A stretch of DNA of 64,000 bases from Vibrio sp. UCD-FRSSP16_30 (GTDB lineage: Bacteria > Pseudomonadota > Gammaproteobacteria > Enterobacterales > Vibrionaceae), in assembly GCF_001676025.1 (NCBI RefSeq), contig NZ_LZFW01000005.1, positions 18,976 to 82,975 on the forward strand, in the 5' to 3' direction. The translations under genes were made by a program, and so were the position numbers. Under the pieces are notes generated by a model. That model was not told where the DNA came from, did not search any database, and saw only the letters and a program-made list of their open reading frames with translations. Each line of letters starts with the position of its first letter. Within the stretch, counting starts at the first letter, position 1. Shown here one piece after another: positions 20,898-28,606 of the stretch.

Positions 20898-21866
20898 ATG
20901 TCATCATCTCTACCTAAGGTTGTCTTTTTAGATAAGGCAACCATTCCTGCGCATATTGAATTTCGAGAATTAAACTTCCCGCATCAGTGGGTGGAGTATG
21001 ATTATACCTCCCCTGAGCAACTCGCCGAGCGACTGCAAGACGCTGATATTGTGATTAGCAATAAAGTACAGCTTAATGCTCAGATGTTAAGCCAGTATCC
21101 GAAAATTAAGCTGATCGCGGTGTCTGCGACAGGAACCAATAATGTCGATTTAGAGTATTGCCGCACGCAAAATATTGCAGTGTGTAATATTCAAGGATAT
21201 GCAACTCGCTCAGTACCAGAGCACGCTATCAGCATGATCTTTGCTTTAAAACGCAACCTGTTTGCTTATCACCAAGATATAGCTAATGGGGTTTGGCAGC
21301 ACGATAAACAGTTTTGCTTTTTTACCCATCCTATTACCGATGTCGCAGAGTCAACCATTGCGATTGTTGGCAGTGGTAACTTAGGTGAGGGGGTTGCCAC
21401 GCTTTCTCGTGCATTGGGCATGCAAGTGATTTTTGCCGAGCGCAAAGGATGTGGTGATGTTCGTGAGGGTTATGTCTCGTTTGAAAGTGCGCTACAACAA
21501 GCTGATATTGTGACGCTACATTGCCCTTTGACTGATGCCACCACTGATCTCATTGCCGCAAAAGAGTTAGCACTCATGAAGCCTACTGCAATATTAATCA
21601 ATGCCGGCAGAGGTGGGTTGGTTAATGAATCTGATTTAGTTGAAGCGTTAAAGTCGGCTCAAATTGCCGGTGCGGGTGTGGATGTTTTCACTCAAGAACC
21701 TGCTGATGAGTCCAATCCGCTACTTGCCAATATTAGTTTGCCTAATTTATTGCTCACCCCACATGTAGCTTGGGGGAGTGACTCGGCATTAACGAGTTTA
21801 GTAAATATATTATTAAATAATATAGAGCACTTCATGCAAGGAAAATCATTAAACCGAGTTGTTTAG
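20898..21866 (+). CDS. D-isomer specific 2-hydroxyacid dehydrogenase
   Basis: NAD(P)-dependent oxidoreductase of 322 residues interconverting a D-2-hydroxyacid and a 2-keto acid. The nucleotide-binding loop is IVGSGNLGEG (157-166); the catalytic triad appears as Arg238 (in NAGRGG), Glu267 (in QEP) and His289 (in TPHVAWGS). It resembles hydroxypyruvate reductase/glycerate dehydrogenase (HprA-like), but the substrate cannot be fixed from sequence. AAGGATTACGC precedes the ATG. It lies 43 nt after rluA and ends before a strong terminator. Confidence 0.9.
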   Translation: MSSSLPKVVFLDKATIPAHIEFRELNFPHQWVEYDYTSPEQLAERLQDADIVISNKVQLNAQMLSQYPKIKLIAVSATGTNNVDLEYCRTQNIAVCNIQGYATRSVPEHAISMIFALKRNLFAYHQDIANGVWQHDKQFCFFTHPITDVAESTIAIVGSGNLGEGVATLSRALGMQVIFAERKGCGDVREGYVSFESALQQADIVTLHCPLTDATTDLIAAKELALMKPTAILINAGRGGLVNESDLVEALKSAQIAGAGVDVFTQEPADESNPLLANISLPNLLLTPHVAWGSDSALTSLVNILLNNIEHFMQGKSLNRVV

Positions 21867-22071
21867 CTAGGGTGAATGCATAAGCCAATCATGACCATCA
21901 TCTCCACAAGACGCCGTGAAATCATCCATGATGGCTTCAAGTGGTATCCATGCCACAAATCAATGCCACAAATCCATACAAAAAAGCTAGTTCCTATAAT
22001 GCACATGATGTTGTTCAAAGAACGTTCGTGATCTCACCCTGATTGTTCAGCCAGTTCATTTCTTCTTAATA
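21867..22071 (+). repeat. Non-coding stretch with a 13-bp tandem repeat
   Basis: No gene is visible between the dehydrogenase stop and the terminator. Inside lies a direct duplication of a 13-bp unit starting ATGCCACAAATC (21950-21962 and 21963-21975, one mismatch), next to a GTGG/CCAC dyad. The first half is more GC-rich than usual for intergenic DNA here and could be a decayed repeat or gene end. Confidence 0.5.
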
Positions 22072-22109
22072 AAAAAGGGCAGCTAGTGTTAGTACTAGCT
22101 GCCCTTTTT
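22072..22109. terminator. Strong bidirectional terminator
   Basis: A perfect 16-bp stem (22072-22087 and 22094-22109) with a 6-nt loop; arms end in A5 and T5 so it should work in both directions. It separates the convergent dehydrogenase and usp genes. Confidence 0.93.
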
Positions 22110-22125
22110 ATTATCTGTATATGGC

Positions 22126-22563
22126 TTAACCTTGTGGCTTAATCACCAGTACATTAACAGGAGAGTTATGCACTACTTTGGTTGCCACTGAACCTAGTAC
22201 AACATTATCAATTTTAGAGCGCTTATGACTTGGCATCACAATCAGGTCTGCACCTAGTTTTTCGGCATAATCGATAATCGTAGAGTAAGGTTTACCTTCG
22301 GCAATATGTATATGGTAAACCAACTCAGGGTCGATAAGCTTATCTGCAAAGTCGCGTAATTGCGCCTCAACATCTTTCTTCATATCTTGCACGGCATCTT
22401 TAGGAAAATAAGTCGCAACCATAGACATGTGAATTCCAGGTAATACGTTAAGCAAATGCAGTTGTGCGTGGCTTTGTTTGGCATGCCACACAGCCGCTTT
22501 TAATGCTTTATCGCAGAACCCTTTTTCGTTGAGGTCTACGGGAACTAAGATCTGTTTGTACAT
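22126..22563 (-). CDS. Universal stress protein family protein linked to the TRAP operon
   Basis: A 145-residue UspA-fold protein (start MYKQILVPVDLNEKG, end NSPVNVLVIKP). The ATP-binding motif of the family, G-x2-G-x9-G-S/T, is only half present: the GS (124-125) is kept, but the two preceding glycines are Pro111 and Lys114, so ATP binding may be weak or absent. It is the last gene of the TAXI-TRAP operon, 73 nt after the permease. In Halomonas the Usp protein TeaD regulates the TeaABC TRAP transporter, so a regulatory role on this transporter is a fair inference. Confidence 0.88.
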   Translation of the reverse strand: MYKQILVPVDLNEKGFCDKALKAAVWHAKQSHAQLHLLNVLPGIHMSMVATYFPKDAVQDMKKDVEAQLRDFADKLIDPELVYHIHIAEGKPYSTIIDYAEKLGADLIVMPSHKRSKIDNVVLGSVATKVVHNSPVNVLVIKPQG

Positions 22564-22595
22564 GGAAAGTGCTCTTCATATTTCAGTCATGCCAT

Positions 22596-22621
22596 TGCCC
22601 CATACTGTGAGGTATGGGGCA
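22596..22621 (-). other. Intercistronic hairpin between TRAP permease and usp
   Basis: A 10-bp perfect GC-rich stem (22596-22605 and 22612-22621) in the 73-nt gap. No T tract follows on the minus strand, so it looks like a processing or stability hairpin rather than a terminator. Confidence 0.6.
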
Positions 22622-22636
22622 TTGAGCCAAATCAAA

Positions 22637-25210
22637 CTATGCGACGATAGACTCTCTTGCGATGCGACGTTTTTGATTTATGACCATTAAAATGACTAAT
22701 AGCAATGCTGGAATAAAGACTAATTCTTTCATCGGGCGTTCAGCCTTTTGAATGATATGTTTTATTTGCCAATCAAAATCAATACCAGAGGCTTCTGCTG
22801 GGCTACCAAATTCCACCATATCGATAATGACTTTATCAGCACTTTTTGACAGCATTAATCCCATTGATGAAATACGATCTTCTGCGGTGGTTGCGTCATC
22901 ATCAAAAGGTAAGCGAACCGTCTTACTCATGAACTTACCGTCTAGAGTTTCACCTTCCACTCGCATCTCTAGTGGTTGGCCAATAGGCATGTCTTGCACC
23001 ACCGTTGATATCTGCGTTGCCGGTACTTCAATCTTAGCGGGATAGACTTGATCCCACCAAAAACCAGGGCGGAAGAAGGTAAAGGTCAGCAATAATAACG
23101 CGATGGTTTCCCACCATTTATTCTTGGTAAACCACCATCCTTGTGTCGCAGCCGAAAAGAGCAACATTGCAGTTGTCGCAGATAAAACCGTCAGTAATAA
23201 ATGCCACCAACTGTCTATTCCCATCATCAATAATTGGGTATTGAACACGAACATAAACGGCAAGATTGCGGTTCGTATGTCATAGGTAAAACCTTGAATA
23301 CCGGTTCTAATTGGGTCTGATTTAGCAATTGCCGCTGCGGCAAAAGCGGCTAAACCTACTGGCGGTGTATCGTCGGCTAAAATACCAAAATAGAATACAA
23401 ATAGATGCACCGCGATAAGCGGTATAATCAGTCCGTGGGCGGCACCTAGCGTAACAATCACTGGAGCCATCAATGTTGATACCACGATATAGTTTGCCGT
23501 TGTTGGCAACCCCATTCCTAGTACTAAGCTAATGATCGCTGTAAACAGTAACATCATGATAATGTTGCCACCGGAAATGAACTGCACAAAGTCTGTCATA
23601 ACCAAACCAATTCCGGTGAGGGTCACCACACCAACCACGGTGCCGGCCGCCGCCGTTGCAACGCCAATGCCTATCATGTTCCTTGCGCCAGAAACCAGTG
23701 CTTCCAGTAAGTCATTAACGCCTAATTTAAAGGCTGCCATTGTATTATTTTGTTTATTAAACAGATCCATGAGTGGACGTTGGGTCAACAAAATAAAGAT
23801 CATAAATACCGTTGCCCAAAATGCCGATAGCCCCGGAGAGAAGCGTTCCACAGTTAGGCACCATACTAAGACCACGATAGGAAGTAGGAAATGCAGTCCC
23901 GATTTGACGGTCGGTCCGACATCGGGGATTTCGGTCAGCTCAGGATCCATTTCTGCATGTTCCTGATAGCGAGAAGAAACCCGAACGAGAGCAACATAAC
24001 AAAGCAGTAAAATAACGGTTACAACAGAGGTTGCTGCATCGCCAAATACACCTTTAGTCCAGCCAATTCCGTAATATACCACCGCACTAATCACGCATAA
24101 GCCAAGAATGGTACCGGTAAAGGAAAGTAGGCTTTGCAACTTAGTTGGAGTATGACGACGAGGCAGACCTTGCATACCTGCTTTACACGCCTCTAAGTGC
24201 ACAATATAGATAAGCGCAATATAGGAGATAAGAGCCGGTAGTAGCGCCGCTTTAATCACTTCTACATAAGAGATCCCGACATATTCAACCATCAAAAAGG
24301 CAGCCGCGCCCATAATGGGAGGAGTCAACTGACCATTGGTGGATGCAGCCACTTCTACTGCGCCCGCTTTTGTACCAGGAAATCCCACTCGCTTCATCAG
24401 TGGAATAGTAAAGGTACCAGTGGTTACAACATTGGCAATTGAGGAACCCGAAACTAAGCCTGAAAGTCCAGAAGCGACAACCGCAGCTTTGGCTGGTCCT
24501 CCGCGCATATGGCCCAATAAAGAAAAGGCGACTTTAATAAAGTAAGCACCTGCTCCGGCACGCTCTAGCATTGCTCCGAATAGTACAAATAGAAAGACAA
24601 AAGAGGTTGAAACCCCTAACGCAATCCCAAATACGCCTTCTGTCGTTAGCCACAGATGGGACATTGCTTTGTTTAAGCTTGCGCCTTTGTGAGCAATAAC
24701 GTCTGGCATATGTGGGCCAGCAAAGGTGTAGGTAAGGAATATCGCCGCAACCACCATCAGAGGTGGACCTAATGCACGGCGTGTTGCTTCGAGTAGTAAC
24801 ACCATTCCTATTACGGCACTGACAACGTCAAGAGAGGTTGGTGCCCCAGAGCGGCCTGCTAACTGGGTGTAAAATAGATAAATGTAAGCGGCCGCTAAAC
24901 TGCCTGATATTGCCAAGAACCAATCAATAGCGGGAATCCTATCTCGCGGCGATCTTTTCATCGCAGGATAAGCAGTAAAAGCAAGGAAGATAGCAAACGC
25001 AAGGTGAATAGATCGCGCTTCAGTATCGTTTAAAATGGCAAAATTGAAAATAAATGGCAGTGGTGAGGCGTACCATAGCTGAAATAGTGACCAGCATAAT
25101 GGTACAAACCAGAGAATTTTCCCCGGTATTCCGGCAGGGTTTCGTGCTCCTGTTTCGGACTGAGCGACAATATCTTGCGCTTCTTGAGCTGGAGTTGTTG
25201 AATGTGTCAT
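22637..25210 (-). CDS. TAXI-type TRAP transporter, fused DctQ-DctM permease
   Basis: Inner-membrane permease of a secondary transporter that takes substrate from a periplasmic TAXI receptor, driven by an ion gradient. 857 residues: an N-terminal four-helix DctQ-like part (about 30-130), the large DctM domain with repeated hydrophobic helices and signatures such as LPTTANYIV and VASGLSGLVSGSSIANVVTT, then a C-terminal DUF3394 region (about 735-835) that is hydrophilic and framed by membrane helices. AGGA lies 8 nt before the ATG. Receptor and a small ORF precede it, a Usp gene follows. The substrate cannot be told; TAXI systems are known for C4-dicarboxylates, 2-oxoglutarate and glutamate. Confidence 0.94.
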   Translation of the reverse strand: MTHSTTPAQEAQDIVAQSETGARNPAGIPGKILWFVPLCWSLFQLWYASPLPFIFNFAILNDTEARSIHLAFAIFLAFTAYPAMKRSPRDRIPAIDWFLAISGSLAAAYIYLFYTQLAGRSGAPTSLDVVSAVIGMVLLLEATRRALGPPLMVVAAIFLTYTFAGPHMPDVIAHKGASLNKAMSHLWLTTEGVFGIALGVSTSFVFLFVLFGAMLERAGAGAYFIKVAFSLLGHMRGGPAKAAVVASGLSGLVSGSSIANVVTTGTFTIPLMKRVGFPGTKAGAVEVAASTNGQLTPPIMGAAAFLMVEYVGISYVEVIKAALLPALISYIALIYIVHLEACKAGMQGLPRRHTPTKLQSLLSFTGTILGLCVISAVVYYGIGWTKGVFGDAATSVVTVILLLCYVALVRVSSRYQEHAEMDPELTEIPDVGPTVKSGLHFLLPIVVLVWCLTVERFSPGLSAFWATVFMIFILLTQRPLMDLFNKQNNTMAAFKLGVNDLLEALVSGARNMIGIGVATAAAGTVVGVVTLTGIGLVMTDFVQFISGGNIIMMLLFTAIISLVLGMGLPTTANYIVVSTLMAPVIVTLGAAHGLIIPLIAVHLFVFYFGILADDTPPVGLAAFAAAAIAKSDPIRTGIQGFTYDIRTAILPFMFVFNTQLLMMGIDSWWHLLLTVLSATTAMLLFSAATQGWWFTKNKWWETIALLLLTFTFFRPGFWWDQVYPAKIEVPATQISTVVQDMPIGQPLEMRVEGETLDGKFMSKTVRLPFDDDATTAEDRISSMGLMLSKSADKVIIDMVEFGSPAEASGIDFDWQIKHIIQKAERPMKELVFIPALLLVILMVINQKRRIARESIVA

Positions 25211-25269
25211 TAGTGTATCCTAATTCTGTTGACGCGATACTTGGATAGCTGCAAAGGGATTGCTGTTAA

Positions 25270-25401
25270 TTACTGAGCGGCTTTAAGCCAAGCTAAAATA
25301 CTAACTAAAAGTGTTGCCATAGAGAGGGGTGCTACCAAAAAGTGGTAAGCAAGAAAGCCCCAATGAAAATTGGGTTTAGCTAGTGGGGATAAGCTCCCCA
25401 T
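25270..25401 (-). CDS. 43-residue single-helix membrane protein within the TAXI-TRAP operon
   Basis: A short ORF fills the gap between receptor and permease genes: ATG at 25401, TAA at 25270-25272. The product begins MGSLSPLAKPNFHWGF and ends LVSILAWLKAAQ; residues about 15-39 form one convincing hydrophobic helix with a lysine three residues before the C-terminus. The first 14 residues are polar with two prolines and an aromatic NFHWGF belt, as expected at a membrane surface. The ribosome site is poor (GTAGAA just before ATG). It is in the same orientation as its neighbours, 59 nt before the permease. I do not recognise a named family. It may be an extra transporter subunit or a stabiliser of the fused QM permease; that is inference from position. 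Confidence 0.7.
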   Translation of the reverse strand: MGSLSPLAKPNFHWGFLAYHFLVAPLSMATLLVSILAWLKAAQ

Positions 25402-25416
25402 TTCTACAAGTCAGTG

Positions 25417-25442
25417 AAAAAGGAGGCAAGTTGCCTCCTTTT
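25417..25442 (-). terminator. Intra-operon terminator-like hairpin after the TAXI receptor
   Basis: Arms 25418-25429 and 25431-25442 are perfectly complementary and followed on the minus strand by T5. It lies 9 bases past the receptor stop and before the small membrane ORF. Partial termination here would give more receptor than permease, the usual stoichiometry of binding-protein systems. Confidence 0.75.
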
Positions 25443-25451
25443 ATATTTGGT

Positions 25452-26420
25452 CTATTTAAGTAGACCGACTTCTCTGTAGTATTTTTCTGCACCAGGGTGA
25501 AGAGGAATAGAGATGCCGTCTTTAACCATATTTTCTTTTTTAAGGTTAGCGAAGGCTGGGTGTAAACGTTTAAAGGTATTGAAGTTCTCAAATACAGCTT
25601 TAGCAACGGTATAGGCGACTTCATCAGAAACGTCTGATGTTGTTACCATTGTTGCCGCTACACCAAAGCTTTTCACGTCTTGGTCTGTGCCACGGTACAT
25701 GCCAGCAGGAACTGTGCTAAATGCGTAGTAAGGATTATCCGCTACGATTTTATCAATTTCAGGACCAGTTGCTGGGACCAGTTTAGCGTCACAAGAAGTG
25801 GTTGCTTCTTTGATTGATCCGTTTGGATGACCAACCATATAGATGAACGCATCAATTTTATTATCACAAAGGGCTTGTGAACGCTCAGAACCTTTAAGTT
25901 CAGAAGCTAGCTTGAAGCTGTCATTTGTCCATCCCAAGGCGTCCATGACCACACCCATTGTTGCGCGGTCACCAGAACCTGGGTTACCGATATTGACTCG
26001 TTTGCCGGCTAAATCAGTCACATTGTTTATGCCAGCATCTTGACGTGCAATGATGTTAAAAGGTTCGGTATGAAGAGAGAACACAGCACGCAGTTTTTTG
26101 TATGGGCCTTGCTCTGAAAACTTGCTGGTTCCGTTGTAACCATGGAACTGCCAGTCAGACTGCACAATACCAAAATCAAGCTCGCCTGAACGAAGTGTAT
26201 TTACGTTGTAAATTGAACCACCAGTTGATTCAACTGAGCAACGTACATTGTGATCATTGCGATCTTTGTTCACTAATTTACATATTGCGCCACCTGTAGG
26301 GTAGTAAACACCCGTTACAGAACCAGTACCAATAGTAATGAACTCTTGAGCTGAAACTACGCCAGCACCCATAATGGTTGCGGCAATTGCACCTACTTTA
26401 ATTACTTTCTTAAATGCCAT
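25452..26420 (-). CDS. TAXI family TRAP transporter solute-binding protein
   Basis: Periplasmic receptor of 322 residues with a signal peptide (to about 24, ending VSA) and the TAXI/NMT1-like fold: FITIGTGSVTGVYYPTGGAICKLVNK near the mature N-terminus is the family signature, followed by SGELDFGIVQSDW and GSGDRATMG. It binds a small organic acid or amino acid and hands it to the permease encoded downstream. AAGGAAG lies before the ATG at 26420. Upstream is a long regulatory region shared with no divergent gene, containing an inverted repeat and a CRP-like palindrome. Confidence 0.95.
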   Translation of the reverse strand: MAFKKVIKVGAIAATIMGAGVVSAQEFITIGTGSVTGVYYPTGGAICKLVNKDRNDHNVRCSVESTGGSIYNVNTLRSGELDFGIVQSDWQFHGYNGTSKFSEQGPYKKLRAVFSLHTEPFNIIARQDAGINNVTDLAGKRVNIGNPGSGDRATMGVVMDALGWTNDSFKLASELKGSERSQALCDNKIDAFIYMVGHPNGSIKEATTSCDAKLVPATGPEIDKIVADNPYYAFSTVPAGMYRGTDQDVKSFGVAATMVTTSDVSDEVAYTVAKAVFENFNTFKRLHPAFANLKKENMVKDGISIPLHPGAEKYYREVGLLK

Positions 26421-26689
26421 GATGTTGCTTCCTTATGTCCATGATCATACCAACAGCCTTCTTTGTGCTGTTGAGGTTTCCTGTATGGAAACGGCATCTT
26501 TTTCAATTGGATCTGTCACCTACAAAACTGCTATGTATCTGATCTCATTGAATCTTTAAGCTTAGTGAGATTGTTATAGGAACGGTTAGTATTCCATCAG
26601 TAGTGAAGGGCAAAACGTTGAAAAAGTGACTGGATCATATCAAAAAACAATGCGAAATAGGGTGCGTATATCAATTGATGCATAGGAAA

Positions 26690-26731
26690 TTAATCACTTA
26701 TATGATCGAATAAATATGATTGAGTGATTAA
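26690..26731. promoter_or_regulatory. Long inverted repeat upstream of the TAXI operon
   Basis: Outer arms TTAATCACT (26690-26698) and AGTGATTAA (26723-26731) are perfect; the AT-rich interior has a repeated TATGAT (26701-26706 and 26716-26721), adding partial symmetry. It lies about 270 bp before the receptor start. It could be an operator for the transporter operon; the protein that binds is unknown. Confidence 0.4.
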
Positions 26732-26788
26732 TGTGTTTTAAAACAATAAGTTAGAGGGTTTTGGCGGTGAGGTGGTATTTTTCTGAGC

Positions 26789-26804
26789 TGTGATCGCAAT
26801 CACA
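26789..26804. promoter_or_regulatory. CRP-like palindrome between argR and the TAXI operon
   Basis: TGTGA-N6-TCACA is present in full at 26789-26804 (palindrome 26788-26805), the consensus core of a cAMP-CRP site. It is about 370 bp upstream of the TAXI receptor ATG and 40 bases past the argR stop. A carbon-source transporter is a plausible CRP target, but the site overlaps the argR 3' hairpin, so it may instead be part of that structure. Confidence 0.5.
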
Positions 26805-26825
26805 GCCTAAGAATTAGGCTGTGAT
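26799..26825 (-). terminator. argR 3' hairpin overlapping the CRP-like palindrome
   Basis: A perfect 12-bp stem (26799-26810 and 26814-26825) with a GAA loop, 18 bases past the argR stop. No T tract follows directly on the minus strand. It shares ATCACAG with the neighbouring palindrome, so the two RNA hairpins are mutually exclusive. Confidence 0.55.
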
Positions 26826-26842
26826 AAGGAGATTATCAAGGT

Positions 26843-27313
26843 TTATCCGGCGTATTCGAATAGGTCGCAGACTGACTCAAACAGTTGTTTTGTATCAATA
26901 TCTAAGGTTGGAGTGATGAAAATAGTATCGTCTCCGGCAACAACGCCAAGGATACCTTCAGACTTACCAAGAGAGTCGAGTAGGCGAGCAATAAGTTGAG
27001 CACCAGCTGGGCCAGTATGAATAACAACAAGCGCGTTGTTGTAATCAATATCTAAAACAAGCTCACGTAGCGAGCTTGAAACAGTCGGTACTCCAAGTTC
27101 TGCTGGAAGACAGTAAACCATTTCCATTTTTGCATTACGTGTACGAACTGCACCAAACTTAGTGAGCATGCGAGAGACTTTAGATTGGTTGATATTATCA
27201 AACCCTTCTAGTTTTAGCGCCTCAACGATTTCGCTCTGTGAGCCGAAACGTTCTTGTTTCAAAAGAGATTTGAATTCGCGGACTAAACGGTCCTGTTTTT
27301 CGCTGTTTCGCAT
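26843..27313 (-). CDS. argR: Arginine repressor ArgR
   Basis: Hexameric regulator that represses arginine synthesis genes when arginine is bound. 156 residues, the exact E. coli-type length: winged-helix DNA-binding domain at 1-75 ([33 protein letters not shown]) and C-terminal arginine-binding domain with GDDT at 127-130. The frame stays open upstream, but ATG at 27313 with GGAAC about 9 nt before it is the family start; the 23 extra residues are not conserved. It is divergent from mdh, as in E. coli. Confidence 0.96.
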   Translation of the reverse strand: MRNSEKQDRLVREFKSLLKQERFGSQSEIVEALKLEGFDNINQSKVSRMLTKFGAVRTRNAKMEMVYCLPAELGVPTVSSSLRELVLDIDYNNALVVIHTGPAGAQLIARLLDSLGKSEGILGVVAGDDTIFITPTLDIDTKQLFESVCDLFEYAG

Positions 27314-27522
27314 GACTTGTTCCACATATAATTGGTTTTGATTTTTATCAGAGACCAGTATCCCATTAATAGAGTGTCTCATATAACGTTCTTATACCCA
27401 AGCGGTCGAGCGATGAGTCGAGAAAAACGAGCGACTTAGTGTGTCAATTCGTGATGAAGGGCTGTGAATGCAATGAATCAGCCTTGGATGAGTGAGTAAG
27501 GTCGCAAAGGTGGCGTTACACA

Positions 27523-27550
27523 TTTGTAAATGCAAAGTAAATATTATAAT
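27523..27550 (+). promoter_or_regulatory. Promoter of mdh
   Basis: A perfect -10 TATAAT at 27545-27550 with TTTGTA at 27523-27528 (16-bp spacer), about 55 bp before the mdh start. The divergent argR promoter must lie in the same region. Confidence 0.6.
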
Positions 27551-27605
27551 TTCGGAACAATATAAACGGAACTTGAATGACCCTATTTTTTCCAAGGAGA
27601 ACACA

Positions 27606-28541
27606 ATGAAAGTCGCTGTTATCGGAGCCGCTGGTGGTATTGGACAAGCACTCGCTCTACTACTTAAAAATAATCTTCCTGCTGGATCAGATCTAGCTCT
27701 TTATGATATTGCACCAGTTACTCCTGGTGTGGCAGCTGATCTTGATCATATCCCAACGCCAGTCTCTGTTACCGGTTTTGCAGGCCCAGATCCAACGCCA
27801 GCTCTAGAAGGCGCAGATGTCGTACTTATTTCCGCCGGCGTTGCACGTAAACCTGGTATGGATCGTGAAGATCTATTCAACGTTAATGCAGGCATTGTTA
27901 AGTCTTTAGCGGAAAGAATTGCTGTTGTATGTCCAACAGCATGTATTGGCATCATTACTAACCCTGTGAATACGACAGTCGCAATTGCTGCTGACGTTCT
28001 TAAAAAGGCAGGCGTTTATGATAAGCGTCGCTTGTTTGGTGTAACTACTCTGGATGTGATTCGTTCAGAAACATTTATTGGCCAGCTAAGAGGTTTGGAT
28101 CCGACTAAACTAGATGTCCCAGTAATTGGCGGACACTCTGGCGTGACTATTTTACCTTTGCTATCACAGGTGGAAGGCGTTGAGTTTACTGATGAAGAAG
28201 TGTCGTCTCTAACGACTCGAATTCAGAATGCAGGTACCGAAGTTGTTGAGGCTAAAGCGGGTGGCGGTAGCGCTACGTTGTCTATGGGACAAGCAGCCTG
28301 TCGTTTCGGTCTGTCTTTAGTCAAAGCACTTCAAGGTGAAGCCAATATTGTTGAGTGTGCTTACGTTGAAGGTAATGGTGAGCATAGCCGTTTCTTCGCA
28401 CAGCCAGTTAAGCTTGGCAAAGAAGGTGTTGAAGAGGTATTGGGTTATGGTGTACTTAGCGACTTCGAACGTGCCGCATTAGACGATATGCTTGAAACCC
28501 TTAGCGCTGATATTAGTAAAGGTGAAGAGTTCGCAAAATAG
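27606..28541 (+). CDS. mdh: Malate dehydrogenase
   Basis: NAD-dependent TCA-cycle enzyme (malate to oxaloacetate). 311 residues starting at ATG 27606 with an ideal AAGGAG at 7 nt; a longer open frame upstream is non-coding. Dinucleotide fold [10 protein letters not shown] at the N-terminus, substrate arginines in [16 protein letters not shown], and the catalytic histidine in [11 protein letters not shown]. Length equals the E. coli enzyme (312). Its 3' end is closed by a strong terminator shared with convergent ispB. Confidence 0.98.
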   Translation: MKVAVIGAAGGIGQALALLLKNNLPAGSDLALYDIAPVTPGVAADLDHIPTPVSVTGFAGPDPTPALEGADVVLISAGVARKPGMDREDLFNVNAGIVKSLAERIAVVCPTACIGIITNPVNTTVAIAADVLKKAGVYDKRRLFGVTTLDVIRSETFIGQLRGLDPTKLDVPVIGGHSGVTILPLLSQVEGVEFTDEEVSSLTTRIQNAGTEVVEAKAGGGSATLSMGQAACRFGLSLVKALQGEANIVECAYVEGNGEHSRFFAQPVKLGKEGVEEVLGYGVLSDFERAALDDMLETLSADISKGEEFAK

Positions 28542-28573
28542 CATCAATGGCTATTGGTTCGATCGAATAAATG

Positions 28574-28604
28574 AAAGGCGGATCATCATGATCCGCCTTT
28601 TTTA
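28574..28604. terminator. Bidirectional terminator between mdh and ispB
   Basis: A perfect 13-bp stem (28574-28586 and 28588-28600) with A3 on one side and a run of six T on the other, between the convergent stops at 28541 and 28607. Confidence 0.92.
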
Positions 28605-28606
28605 TT

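Noticed and set aside
27314..27382. 23-residue N-terminal extension of ArgR
   Set aside because: Not conserved in the family; ATG at 27313 has its own ribosome site and gives the standard 156 residues.
27440..27490. ArgR boxes between argR and mdh
   Set aside because: Two TGAAT half-sites occur near 27466-27478 but as direct repeats, not as the palindrome ArgR needs; too weak.
27492..27605. 38-residue N-terminal extension of Mdh
   Set aside because: It covers the promoter (TATAAT at 27545); the ATG at 27606 has an ideal AAGGAG and gives the standard protein.
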